DNA from: CAXBNB01 sp040151475
GTDB taxonomy: Bacteria; Bacteroidota; Bacteroidia; Cytophagales; Cyclobacteriaceae
Direction of reading: 5' to 3'
DNA length: 60,131 nucleotides
Assembly: GCF_040151475.1 (NCBI RefSeq)
Contig: NZ_JBDKWG010000128.1
Location: 1 to 60,131, forward strand
Below are positions 17,134 to 26,378 of this stretch, one piece after another (position 1 is the first letter of the stretch; every line of letters begins with the position of its first letter). Below the pieces are notes generated by a model that made no database searches, was not told the DNA's origin, and saw nothing but the letters and a program-made list of their open reading frames with translations. The translations under genes and the position numbers were made by a program.

Positions 17134-18273
17134 TTATTCCAATATTTCTCCTTTACATCCTTCAGTGACAAATACCGGGTTGCAACGGGCAATGCCATCA
17201 TCAGGCAATTGTATTTGGTATCCCGTACCCAGGCTTTTATCTTCCAGATAATAGTCGGTAGTGATAAAATGTGCTCCGGAACTTAGTGCAGCTTTAAACT
17301 TGGTATAATCGCCATTTCTGGCTTCTTCCGTATCTGCATCTGCCCTTGTCCTCACCATATAGCCTGCTTTCACCAGTTTTTTAATAGAATCCTGATCTGC
17401 TATTGGATCATTCATAATCATAAAACCAGCCTCGGGTGTTCCGGGAGCCGCCCGTACAAACATCAGTCTGCCTTTGAGTGACGGATGTCCTTTAACATAA
17501 TCATCCATCTTTTGACCTCTTTCGTCAAGCACCAAAATTATTTTCCCTCTTACCTCATCAATTTCCGGCCAATTCATCAATTTGACTGCTTCGTCCAATG
17601 TCTCATAGTCGCCACGAACATCATCAGGTGTTACTATTCTCTCTTTAGGAAAGACTGTTAATATTTCACTGTCTAAAGCATCATAAGCCTCAGGTGTATA
17701 GGGTAAAAGTTTGGCAAATTCCGGACGATCAGCTTGTCCTGATTTGGCATTGAAAGTAATGCAGATTGGCAAATGTTGAGGATAGGCATCAGACCAATCT
17801 TTGATCTCTTGCAAACAGTCTGTAAGCCGCAAGCAACTAGATCGAAAGTCGATATCAGGTACGTGCAGCACTTTAAAACCCGGATCATTCATCACGCCAT
17901 CCGGATCGTAAGGTTGTGCCTCTGTATTCTGTTGCTTCAATAATTCCAATCCATACGGTTTGGCAAACTGACCTCCCTCAGGGTCATAAAGTACATCTAT
18001 TTCCAGATTTCTGAGTCCATGGTTTTCCAACTGATCAGCAAGGGGAATATGCCCATATTGCAAGCTCTGAAATGTTTCTGAAGTTTCTTCCTGCAAGATT
18101 TTAAGCAATGCAGGTTCAATAGGCCTTTTGTAGCTATTGTGGCTGCCAATTACCTGTATGTTATTGAGCTTTAACTTCAATCCACCTTCATTCATGTTTT
18201 TGTTGGCTGTTGGTTGACAACCAGTCACAATCAATCCCATCAGGAAGGCGATCAACAATCTATCCCTATTCAT
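17134..18273 (-). CDS. PI-PLC-like (calcium-dependent type) lipoprotein
   Basis: The 379-residue lipoprotein (lipobox VTGC, Cys19) belongs to the TIM-barrel PI-PLC-C1 group. It begins with VIGSHNSYKRP (His45), then LRNLEIDVLYDPEGGQFA with Glu/Asp metal ligands, FNAKSGQADRP, and a C-terminal half with ARNGDYTKFKAALSSGAHF and ITTDYYLED. Family knowledge: related enzymes cleave phosphoinositides or other phosphodiesters. Inside a glycan operon it may remove a phosphodiester substituent or glycolipid anchor, or may simply be co-regulated (inference). Gap to the upstream esterase gene is 2 bp. Confidence 0.75.
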   Translation of the reverse strand: MNRDRLLIAFLMGLIVTGCQPTANKNMNEGGLKLKLNNIQVIGSHNSYKRPIEPALLKILQEETSETFQSLQYGHIPLADQLENHGLRNLEIDVLYDPEGGQFAKPYGLELLKQQNTEAQPYDPDGVMNDPGFKVLHVPDIDFRSSCLRLTDCLQEIKDWSDAYPQHLPICITFNAKSGQADRPEFAKLLPYTPEAYDALDSEILTVFPKERIVTPDDVRGDYETLDEAVKLMNWPEIDEVRGKIILVLDERGQKMDDYVKGHPSLKGRLMFVRAAPGTPEAGFMIMNDPIADQDSIKKLVKAGYMVRTRADADTEEARNGDYTKFKAALSSGAHFITTDYYLEDKSLGTGYQIQLPDDGIARCNPVFVTEGCKGEILE

Positions 18274-18275
18274 AT

Positions 18276-20408
18276 CTATTTAATATTTTTCATCTGCTCC
18301 CGTATGTACTTTGCCCAGACCTTATATCCATCGGGTTTTAAATGGATACCATCATTACCATAATAGTCAAGACTTAAAGATCCGTCTTCATTGGAAAACA
18401 ACTCAATCAAATTACTATAATTAACCTTTTTATTCTCACCTAAACCAGCAATCAACTGGTGTACTTCGTTGTATTTTTTTCTTTGATTAGAATCCTTATC
18501 CAATCCGGTAGGCAATGGCCCCAAAAGTAAAATAGCTGATTTTGGAAATTTCGCTTCTATAATAGTCAAATCCATTTCTATTCCTTTTGCAATTTCTTCT
18601 GCGGTATTGTCTCCAAAATTATTTACTCCAATTGCCAACACAACGAATTTTGGTTTGCAGGCTTCATAATGACCATTTTGAAGCCTCCAGGCTATATGTT
18701 GTGTCCTGTCTCCGGAAATACCTGCACTGATCCATTTCAACTTTTTGAAATATGTATCGGCTGCTTCCTTCCCAGGTTTGTAAGTAGTCAAAGTACGGCT
18801 TCCACCCCACCCCTGAGTAATAGAATTTCCAATAAGTAGTAAATCTATTTTCCCTGAATTTCTGCACAAAGAGTCTATATCTTCCATCTGTGCCCACCAG
18901 TCTTTTCCCTCTTTCCAACCTGCGGCAGACCTATACTCAGCTCCCGGAGCAGCAATGGTTGCAAAATTGATTTTATTATCAGTTACCCTCAAAATAAAAT
19001 CTACAATTGGAGTCGGATTTTTCAAGCTATGTGGATGGTGGTCAACACCTTCTTTGTAAATCACATTGATTTCACCACCTGATTCTTTGATTTTCTGTTC
19101 AAAAATCCGGCTGTTTTCATCTACGGGTACTACCTTGTCAGCCTCACCACAAACATGTATCATGGAAAATCCTGCTTTGGCAATCGCTTCAGTTTTATGG
19201 ATGGGATTTCCAGCAAAAGCGTCAATAGATTCCTGAGATTCCAGTCCATATACTTTCATGAACCGTTCCCAATCGCCCTTACTTCCTTTGCCTTTCCCAA
19301 ATCCTCCCGGCCAGCTTTTTCCATCCAGAACCGGGGCATCTGCATAAATACACGCTACTTTCTCCTGATTTTCCACAGCCCAATTATAAACAATCAAACC
19401 ACCCCGGCTCATTCCCTCAAGAGCTGCCTTTTCAGACAATCCTCCTTGTCTCATCAGGTCATAAAAGTTATTCCATCTGGTTACTGCCTCTGGTGCACCA
19501 TATAGGTTGGATACATCGCAATACACGACATGAAATCCCCTTTCAAGCAAAGCAATATCCGTTTGAGGTTCGTGTCCCCAAAATCGGGCACGCCAAATCC
19601 AGGGTTTCTTAGGAGCGATTCGTTTTGGTTTGACAATTTTACAGGCTACACCATTGTATTCGAAATCCATTTGTTCAAAACCATGAAAACTACTTTTTTT
19701 GATTTCAGTAAGTCCAAGCTTTTCCTGAATGTCAAAACCTGTTTCTGTTTTTTGAACAACTGCCTCGTAAACCCTTTTCGCTATCACAGTAGCTCCGTTT
19801 GACGAGGGATGTATTTTATCAGGAAATAATCCAGGTTGACCTACAAAAAGTTGGTACAAATCAATTACCTCGACTCCAGCATCATAAGCCACTTTTTGAG
19901 TAAGAGGCGTAATCTTACCTTTGATCACAGGATCCCAAATACTTGTCGTGTCTTCCAAAAATGAAGGAACAGGCAATAACAAAACAATTCTGACATTTTC
20001 ATTTACCTCTTGAAATGAACTGATCAATGACTTATAATCCGCTTCAAAATCGGCCAGGTAAACCCTGTTTTGTTGCTTACTGTCGTTGGTACCCAGTTTT
20101 ATAAACACAATGTCTGCATTGTAGCCCAAGGCATTCTTATATTGGTTGGTATTCCAATATGGATGGTCTCCTTTTTTTAGGAGGGTTGTTCCATTGACTC
20201 CAAAATTCCTGACTTCATAATAATCACCTCCAAGCATGGCTTGCAATTGCGCAGGATATGCATTTTTTTCTCTATTGACCATCCCAGCACCGTAGGTGAT
20301 GCTGTTTCCAACACAAGCTATTTTTATCGGTGACTGTGCAGATAGCCTGCAAGATGCAACAAGCAAAAATAAAACTACAGCAAACCGTACAATTGCAAGC
20401 TTTCCCAT
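18276..20408 (-). CDS. Triple-domain esterase: SGNH - alpha/beta hydrolase - SGNH
   Basis: Three hydrolases are fused in 710 residues after a signal peptide. Domain 1 (about 26-220) is SGNH/GDSL: VGNSITYG with Ser36, KLGTNDS, and DKIHP with Asp197/His200. Domain 2 (about 240-475) is an alpha/beta hydrolase with nucleophile Ser334 in GMSRGG, Asp424 in CGEADKVVP, and a His in DHHPHS (457-461). Domain 3 (about 515-710) is a second SGNH: IGNSITQGWGG with Ser529, LAIGVNNFGD, and GNDGIHLKP. All three catalytic sets look intact. The likely role is removal of acetyl or other ester groups from the glycan. Its ATG overlaps the stop of the aldehyde dehydrogenase gene by one base. Confidence 0.85.
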   Translation of the reverse strand: MGKLAIVRFAVVLFLLVASCRLSAQSPIKIACVGNSITYGAGMVNREKNAYPAQLQAMLGGDYYEVRNFGVNGTTLLKKGDHPYWNTNQYKNALGYNADIVFIKLGTNDSKQQNRVYLADFEADYKSLISSFQEVNENVRIVLLLPVPSFLEDTTSIWDPVIKGKITPLTQKVAYDAGVEVIDLYQLFVGQPGLFPDKIHPSSNGATVIAKRVYEAVVQKTETGFDIQEKLGLTEIKKSSFHGFEQMDFEYNGVACKIVKPKRIAPKKPWIWRARFWGHEPQTDIALLERGFHVVYCDVSNLYGAPEAVTRWNNFYDLMRQGGLSEKAALEGMSRGGLIVYNWAVENQEKVACIYADAPVLDGKSWPGGFGKGKGSKGDWERFMKVYGLESQESIDAFAGNPIHKTEAIAKAGFSMIHVCGEADKVVPVDENSRIFEQKIKESGGEINVIYKEGVDHHPHSLKNPTPIVDFILRVTDNKINFATIAAPGAEYRSAAGWKEGKDWWAQMEDIDSLCRNSGKIDLLLIGNSITQGWGGSRTLTTYKPGKEAADTYFKKLKWISAGISGDRTQHIAWRLQNGHYEACKPKFVVLAIGVNNFGDNTAEEIAKGIEMDLTIIEAKFPKSAILLLGPLPTGLDKDSNQRKKYNEVHQLIAGLGENKKVNYSNLIELFSNEDGSLSLDYYGNDGIHLKPDGYKVWAKYIREQMKNIK

Positions 20409-21952
20409 TATATGGCTGATTTAGTCAATTCACCATCAACCAACCTCCAAATATCAAGTTGGTTTTCATTTTTCAATGCATCCGGCAAAAGCGATGCAGG
20501 ATAGTCCTGAAAGCAAACAGGCCTTACAAATCGTTTGATGGCATTGGTGCCTACTGATGTGGATTGAGGAGCTGTAGTAGCCGGGTATGGCCCACCGTGT
20601 ACCATCGAATGGCAAACTTCCACTCCTGTTGGGTATCCATTGACAAGTACTCTTCCTACTTTCTTTTCCAAGACATCAAAGAGTTCACCATAATTGGCAA
20701 AATCAGCCTCCGTTCCATGAACTGTAGCGGTTAGATGGCCTTGCAAATTCTTAGCCGCCTCCAGTATTTGTTCTTTAGTATCTGCTTCTACCAACACATT
20801 TGATGGCCCAAAGTTTTCCTCAGCCAAACCCTGATTTTGATTGAAGTTATCGATAGATGTTTTGAAAACAGTAGCAACAGCTGTATTCGGTGTAGCACCC
20901 TCTTTTCCTTTCGCTATGGCTTCTACATTGGCAGTACCGGAAACCGACTGTAAGCCATTGTTATAAGCAGTGCTGATACCTAGGGTCAGCATGGTACCTG
21001 CCGGGGCTTCTCCTATTTTTTCTTTCAAGGTATTGCAGAATACATCTGAGGATTCCGACTTTTGGACAAAAGCCAAACCAGGATTGGTACAAAATTGTCC
21101 CACACCCATGGTAATTGAACCAACCATTCCTGTAGCAATTGCTTCTGCTCTTTCAGCCAAAGCACCAGGTAAAATAAATACAGGGTTGGTGCTTCCCATC
21201 TCGGCAAAAACCGGAATAGGCTCAGGTCTGGTATTAGCCAGATCATAAAGAGCTTTTCCTCCACGGAAAGAGCCCGTAAACCCAACTGCTTTTATTTGTG
21301 GGTGCTTTACCAAAGCCTCTCCCACTGCATTAGTGTTTCCTTGCACCAATGAAAATGTGCCTTCCGGCATTCCGGAAGCTACAGCGGCTTTTATGATCGC
21401 CCCTGCTACCATTTCGGAAGTACCCGGATGTGCAGGATGTCCTTTTACCACAACAGTACAGCCTGAAGCCAAAGCAGAGGCAGTGTCACCTCCGGCTACA
21501 GAAAATGCCAAAGGAAAATTACTCGCTCCGAATACAGCAACAGGTCCCAAAGGCATTAGCATATGACGGATGTCAGATTTTGGCAATGGGCTTCTGTCGG
21601 GAATGGCTTTGTCGATTCTGGCATCTACCCAGGAGCCTTCTCTTACTACTGTGGCAAACAGTTTCAACTGACCAACAGTCCTTCCTCTTTCACCAGTAAG
21701 TCTGGCCAAAGGCAAAGCGGTTTCCAAATGACACCTCTCTAACAAAGCATCTCCAAGATTCATTATCTCTTCGGCTGCTAAGTCCAAAAAATCGGCAATG
21801 CTGTTCTTATCCTTTTTTCGGTAAATGTCGAAAGCAACAGCAGCCTTTTGTACTACTTCATTGATTTCTTCTTCTGTATTAACTACAAAAGCTTTTTCAA
21901 GTTGCTCGTTGTTGGCCGGATTAATGGCGTAAAATGTTTTTGAATTACTCAT
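20408..21952 (-). CDS. Aldehyde dehydrogenase, 2,5-dioxovalerate (KGSA) dehydrogenase type
   Basis: An NAD(P)-dependent aldehyde dehydrogenase of 514 residues. It has the oxyanion Asn in GASNFPLAF (about 145), general base Glu251 in AEMGSTNPVF, and nucleophile Cys288 in GVGQFCTNPG. The FAEMGSTNPVF and GQFCTNPG signatures are those of ketoglutarate-semialdehyde dehydrogenases of oxidative pentose and sugar-acid pathways. It directly follows the FAH-family gene (gap 9 bp), the same pairing as in Weimberg-type pathways, where the product is 2-oxoglutarate. The exact aldehyde depends on the sugar and is unresolved. Confidence 0.85.
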   Translation of the reverse strand: MSNSKTFYAINPANNEQLEKAFVVNTEEEINEVVQKAAVAFDIYRKKDKNSIADFLDLAAEEIMNLGDALLERCHLETALPLARLTGERGRTVGQLKLFATVVREGSWVDARIDKAIPDRSPLPKSDIRHMLMPLGPVAVFGASNFPLAFSVAGGDTASALASGCTVVVKGHPAHPGTSEMVAGAIIKAAVASGMPEGTFSLVQGNTNAVGEALVKHPQIKAVGFTGSFRGGKALYDLANTRPEPIPVFAEMGSTNPVFILPGALAERAEAIATGMVGSITMGVGQFCTNPGLAFVQKSESSDVFCNTLKEKIGEAPAGTMLTLGISTAYNNGLQSVSGTANVEAIAKGKEGATPNTAVATVFKTSIDNFNQNQGLAEENFGPSNVLVEADTKEQILEAAKNLQGHLTATVHGTEADFANYGELFDVLEKKVGRVLVNGYPTGVEVCHSMVHGGPYPATTAPQSTSVGTNAIKRFVRPVCFQDYPASLLPDALKNENQLDIWRLVDGELTKSAI

Positions 21953-21961
21953 CTATTCTGT

Positions 21962-22801
21962 TTAATTTTTCTTTGCTACAAAATTTACCAATGTTCCTAT
22001 TGAATCAATGGTGATCCTTACTTCATCTCCTACCTGCAGGGTAAAATCATCGGAAGGCACAAGCCCCGTTCCCGTCATCAGAAAGCATCCATCGGGGAAA
22101 TCGCATTCGCTGAAAAGAAATCCTACCAATTCGGTGTGCTTTCTTTTCATGTTGCTGATGAGTACATTGCCAAGATACATCTGATTGCCTGCCCTCAAAA
22201 TCTCCAGTTTTATATTGGTATCAGGGTCAATCGGTTTTTCTGGCACATAAATACATGGCCCCAAACCTGCGCATCTTTCATAAACTTTTGCCTGTGGCAG
22301 ATAGAGTGGATTTTCTCCTTCTATACTCCTGCTACTCATATCATTTCCCACGCTGTATCCTTCAATAGTTCCTTCCGAACTGATAAAAAGTGTCAGTTCC
22401 GGTTCCGGTACATCCCAGGTTGAGTCCTTTCTGATATTTACAGTGCCTCCATTTCCTACTGTTCTGTTGGCCAACGCCTTAAAAAACAATTCCGGCCTGT
22501 CTGCATCATACACTTTGTCGTAAAAAGTGTCTCCGCCTGACTTTTTCGACTCTTCCATTCTTGCCTCTTTGCTCCTCATATATGTCACTCCGGAAGCCCA
22601 GATTTCCTGTTTGCCAATTGGAGCTTCTGTGGTTTCTATCAATGAAGTATCCTGAGATGGAGTCACTCCCTCTATGTCTTTGAGCAATGCATTGTGAAGC
22701 CCTTTTCGGTTGATGAAAGCATCCCAATCCTGAATTTTCAAGATAAAAAAATCAGCTCCTTTTTGGACAACTGCTCCTTCTTTTGTTTTATAAATTTTCA
22801 T
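21962..22801 (-). CDS. FAH-family enzyme, 2-keto-3-deoxy-pentonate dehydratase-like
   Basis: A fumarylacetoacetate-hydrolase-fold protein of 279 residues. Segments EIWASGVTYMRSKEAR, YDKVYDADRPELFFKA, DVPEPELTLF (metal-binding Glu residues) and GENPLYLPQAKVYERCAGLG strongly resemble the archaeal 2-keto-3-deoxy-D-arabinonate dehydratase as I remember it. That enzyme makes 2,5-dioxovalerate, the substrate of the neighbouring aldehyde dehydrogenase. FAH relatives in L-fucose pathways instead hydrolyse 2,4-diketo-3-deoxy-L-fuconate to pyruvate and lactate. Sequence favours the dehydratase; the fucosidase-rich context favours the fucose reaction. Confidence 0.78.
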   Translation of the reverse strand: MKIYKTKEGAVVQKGADFFILKIQDWDAFINRKGLHNALLKDIEGVTPSQDTSLIETTEAPIGKQEIWASGVTYMRSKEARMEESKKSGGDTFYDKVYDADRPELFFKALANRTVGNGGTVNIRKDSTWDVPEPELTLFISSEGTIEGYSVGNDMSSRSIEGENPLYLPQAKVYERCAGLGPCIYVPEKPIDPDTNIKLEILRAGNQMYLGNVLISNMKRKHTELVGFLFSECDFPDGCFLMTGTGLVPSDDFTLQVGDEVRITIDSIGTLVNFVAKKN

Positions 22802-22872
22802 ATTTGCCTATGTTGAGGTTTTCTGTTTTACTCTTTTATAATAATGTTGATTGTTGATACTTCAATAATTGG

Positions 22873-24006
22873 TCATTCTAACCATACTTTTCCGTCCCAC
22901 CTGATAAAGACGGTTTTATCATCAAACCCTTTTTGCCTGGCTTCCCATCGTCCATTTATCATACTTATTTCAGGTTTGAAATCAATATCGGCCACACTTA
23001 AATCTTCTGTTTTCAATTGAGCAGTATTAGAGGCATACTCATTGTATTCTTTCATAAAAGCTCTTTGACGGTAATAAATCTGTCTCAAAGCCCATTTCAC
23101 ATCATCGTTTGGATCGTCTTTGAACTTATCCGTCCCCGGTTTCAAATCAGAAAACTGGACGAAACTCCACAGTTCCGGAGCATGACATCCGGAGTTTCCT
23201 GAAACAGTCCAAATCCAATTGTAATTGTTAAATCGCTTGTTTGTCTCTGGATTAATTTTGTATTTGTAAGTGCCATCTGAAAAATCAGGCTGCCAGTTAA
23301 CCCTCATACAATTTACCCTCCACTGCTCTCCATTCACGGGTGCACCACCATGACTAGCCAATTCTTCCATTACTTTCCAGGGTATGGCTATTTCCACTGT
23401 CCACTTATCGTCTATGTCACTCGGGTCGTTGATAGTGCCATAAACTTTTACTGCCTTTTTCATCCCATAGATGTGCCATGAGTCAATCACCTTCGCTTTA
23501 TCTCGATACGGTTTTGTTAAAATCAAATCCCAAACAGTTTCAAAGGCATTCATTTCGATCTCGCAATATTCATGGGTATCTCCGTCGGGATCGATGAAAA
23601 TCTCAAAATCGTTGTTGTGTAACACAATGTCATCATGATTTTTTAAAGTAGCCCAGATATGAGGCTCAACCAATTCAGCTCCAAAATAAAAATAGTCGTC
23701 ATCCCAAACCATTTTCACCTTGGTACTGTACAAAGGTTTTGGTTTTTTATCTCCTTCTAAATCATTAAATTCATTGGTCCACTCTATGTCTCCCCATTCA
23801 CCTTCAGTCAATTCCCCATCTACATTAATAGGATTTTTGGTTTTGTATGCCACGTACTTTTCAGGAATAAATTCTATATCCAAAACGGGGATTTCTGAAA
23901 GTATTTTAGATGATTCCCCTAATCGATCATCAGATTGTTTCTGATTGCATTTGCTAAGACATAAAGCCAGAGGTAGCAATACAAATGGTGATTTTATTAA
24001 TTTCAT
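22873..24006 (-). CDS. CBM9-like carbohydrate-binding lipoprotein
   Basis: The 377-residue protein has a signal peptide ending near Cys17/Cys20 and a family-9-like carbohydrate-binding module at about 55-255: VDGELTEGEWGDIEW, VWDDDYFYFGAELVEPHIWA, DFEIFIDPDGDTHEYCEIE and KWTVEIAIPWKVM. The C-terminal ~100 residues include RQIYYRQRAFMKEYNEYA and VFIRWDGKVWLE, seen in stand-alone proteins of this type. No catalytic domain is visible. It lies 10 bp after the GH31 gene. With no SusD-type protein in the window, it may be the surface glycan-binding protein of this locus (inference). Confidence 0.78.
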   Translation of the reverse strand: MKLIKSPFVLLPLALCLSKCNQKQSDDRLGESSKILSEIPVLDIEFIPEKYVAYKTKNPINVDGELTEGEWGDIEWTNEFNDLEGDKKPKPLYSTKVKMVWDDDYFYFGAELVEPHIWATLKNHDDIVLHNNDFEIFIDPDGDTHEYCEIEMNAFETVWDLILTKPYRDKAKVIDSWHIYGMKKAVKVYGTINDPSDIDDKWTVEIAIPWKVMEELASHGGAPVNGEQWRVNCMRVNWQPDFSDGTYKYKINPETNKRFNNYNWIWTVSGNSGCHAPELWSFVQFSDLKPGTDKFKDDPNDDVKWALRQIYYRQRAFMKEYNEYASNTAQLKTEDLSVADIDFKPEISMINGRWEARQKGFDDKTVFIRWDGKVWLE

Positions 24007-24016
24007 TATTATTGGT

Positions 24017-26167
24017 TTATTTAGTCATAAATTTCCAACTCACTTGCTTGTTGTACCCATAAGGCTTACCCTTTTCGGGTTTTGATACTGAGCCTTTCAG
24101 GTTTCCTTTTTTATCTTTGATTACTTTGATATCGACTCTTGAATAATCTCCTTTTTCAAAATCAAAGCTTGTTCCATCGTCATCGTACAATTTAAAACTT
24201 CCTTCTTTAGTGCCGTAATGTCTTACCTCCAAATCGACCATTTCTCCTTTAGCAGGGGCTTGTCTTTGTACTGGCATCATGGGTATGATTCCTCCGTCTC
24301 TGACAAATAATGGTATTTTCTCCAATCCGGGAGATACTGTAATGATTTCATTAGAACCTACATATTTACCATCGTAAAAGTCATACCATTTTCCGGCAGG
24401 GAGAATTACTTTTCGCTCTGTTTCCCCCTCGAACATTGGTGCCACCAACATGTTGTCGCCCATCATGTATTGGTCTTTGACTTCTTTTTTTATTGCCATA
24501 GCATAAGGATTGTCAGTAGAACTGAGCGTTCCTGCTGATTCCTGCTGTTCAAATGAAAAACCATCCACCAGGTTCATAGCCCTAAATGGCGGTAAGCCTT
24601 CAAAATGGTATTGTGAAAAGGTGGAATAAATATAGGGCAACAATTGCATCCTCAAATTAGCCACATCCCTGACGGCAGTTTCAACTTCAGGAAAAGACCA
24701 TGGCTTGGTGCCATCAGCCCAGGCATTGAGCATCGCCATTGGTGAAAAACATACCGATTGCATCCTGCGTACCCACTCTTCAGCTGTTTTGGATGCCCTT
24801 ACTTCTGGTGTCCACAGCACACCAATAAAGCTACTGTTGATCAGTGCAGTTATGAAATCTCGGTGGCTGTAATAATCGTTGTAAATAACATAAGGCAAAG
24901 AGCTCGCACCAGCATTGGAAGCACGAACTAACCCATAAGTCCGCTGATTCAATTCTTTGAACCACTTGCCAGTCATTTCCTGAACCAACAAACCATAGAC
25001 CTGTCTCATTTGTTCGCCGCTATATCCAGAAGGAAAAGTAGCCACATCAGGCCACAACCAACGATCGAAACCATCTACCTCGTCAATCTTATACCCACTC
25101 ACTCCGATACTCAAATGATTGTCCACAAAGTGTTTTTTGAAAATATCTCTGGTTTCTTTGATGGTAAAATCAGGAACTATTCCATTCCAGACTGTATGAG
25201 ATCCTGACAATTCTTTTACCTTGGGATACAATGATCCAACAGGCGATACAAAAGGGTTTAACCATAAATTTGATCGGATTCCCATAGCTATCAATTCAGT
25301 ATTGAACTTTTTGGGGTCAGGAAAACGGCCTTCATCCCATTCGAATGTGCATGGATAAGCCATGCTGTGCCAGCCTGGTTCCACACCAATAAAACTCAAT
25401 GGAAAATCATGCTCAACGAATTCTGTTGCTTCTTTAATAATATCATCCTGGCTGTACAATGTAGGTACTCTTTGAGTGAACCCCAATCCCCACTTGGGTG
25501 GAATATAACCTCCACCGTTGTACAAATTGTAACGCTGAACGGCTTCCATTGGGGAAGAACCACCATAAATGTAAATGTCAGTTCCTTTTGCTGGAACCAA
25601 TATTTCTACAGCATCCGAGTAAGGGGAAGGATCCCATTTTTTATCTGTATTCCTATCCCTCAAAACCGGAGGATCTTCTGTATCCACACGAACACCAGTG
25701 CCTGCATATACTGTGATGTACCTGGCCGCATCTATCAATACGCCATATCCTCTTGATGAAACATAAAATGGAACAGGCGCATGTGTCCGGCCATCGTCTT
25801 TGCCTCCGTAGTGATCCACGTGCAAAGTCATGATCCTGCCTCGTTGATGAACTGTTTTGAAATTTAGCCCAAGGCCATACAATTGCTCCTCTCTGGTCAG
25901 CGGAAAACGCAAATAAGTTTTACCATCTATAACTTCGGTACTGATTTTATCCTTAGAAAATGGAAAAGTGGCATCAGGTAAATTGTCCAGTGCTTCTTTT
26001 TTAGGCTGAATATCTGCCATTTTCAACAAACTGATGTCCTCCGGCACTCCCACACTTGCTTTCCAAATTCCATTTTGAATTTCTTCCCAGTTGATACTTT
26101 GTGCAGAAGCATTGAATGCCAGGCATAACAGGTAAAATGCAATTATGATGTTTTTAGTAATTTTCAC
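24017..26167 (-). CDS. GH31 family glycoside hydrolase, secreted
   Basis: The 716-residue protein begins with a cleavable signal peptide (FNASAQ). It has the GH31 N-terminal galactose-mutarotase-like domain, then the barrel from about 220 (GGYIPPKWGLGF). The nucleophile is probably Asp362 in GYKIDEVDGF, and the acid/base lies in the YNDYYSHRDF region (Asp431 by alignment with the family's GD motif). The C-terminal DUF5110-like part ends near 700. These loops differ from classical alpha-glucosidases, so alpha-galactosidase or other specificity is possible; the substrate is not assigned. It is the first gene of the long operon ending at the lactonase. Confidence 0.87.
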   Translation of the reverse strand: MKITKNIIIAFYLLCLAFNASAQSINWEEIQNGIWKASVGVPEDISLLKMADIQPKKEALDNLPDATFPFSKDKISTEVIDGKTYLRFPLTREEQLYGLGLNFKTVHQRGRIMTLHVDHYGGKDDGRTHAPVPFYVSSRGYGVLIDAARYITVYAGTGVRVDTEDPPVLRDRNTDKKWDPSPYSDAVEILVPAKGTDIYIYGGSSPMEAVQRYNLYNGGGYIPPKWGLGFTQRVPTLYSQDDIIKEATEFVEHDFPLSFIGVEPGWHSMAYPCTFEWDEGRFPDPKKFNTELIAMGIRSNLWLNPFVSPVGSLYPKVKELSGSHTVWNGIVPDFTIKETRDIFKKHFVDNHLSIGVSGYKIDEVDGFDRWLWPDVATFPSGYSGEQMRQVYGLLVQEMTGKWFKELNQRTYGLVRASNAGASSLPYVIYNDYYSHRDFITALINSSFIGVLWTPEVRASKTAEEWVRRMQSVCFSPMAMLNAWADGTKPWSFPEVETAVRDVANLRMQLLPYIYSTFSQYHFEGLPPFRAMNLVDGFSFEQQESAGTLSSTDNPYAMAIKKEVKDQYMMGDNMLVAPMFEGETERKVILPAGKWYDFYDGKYVGSNEIITVSPGLEKIPLFVRDGGIIPMMPVQRQAPAKGEMVDLEVRHYGTKEGSFKLYDDDGTSFDFEKGDYSRVDIKVIKDKKGNLKGSVSKPEKGKPYGYNKQVSWKFMTK

Positions 26168-26236
26168 GGTTTTGATTTTAGTTATTTGTAATGCTATTTT
26201 TTTGATTTGTAATTTGTCAACAGTTCCTTATTTTGT

Positions 26237-26278
26237 TGTCATTTCAACGAAGGAGAAATCTCCTTCGTCGAGGTGACA
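26237..26278. repeat. Perfect hairpin repeat upstream of the GH31 operon
   Basis: TGTCA ... TGACA ends enclose CGAAGGAGA/TCTCCTTCG, giving a near-perfect stem. The GTCATTT...CGAAGGAGAAATCTCC pattern is a common short intergenic repeat in Bacteroidota. It lies between the beta-helix gene (ends 26379) and the GH31 start (26167) and could also stop transcription. Confidence 0.7.
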
Positions 26279-26378
26279 AAAGTGGTTTATTCCATTTAAT
26301 CTCAACTTTTAATATATAAATAGTAAATCTCGTTCCTGATAATCGATCATCAATTCAGGTTACTTATTAAAATTCGTT

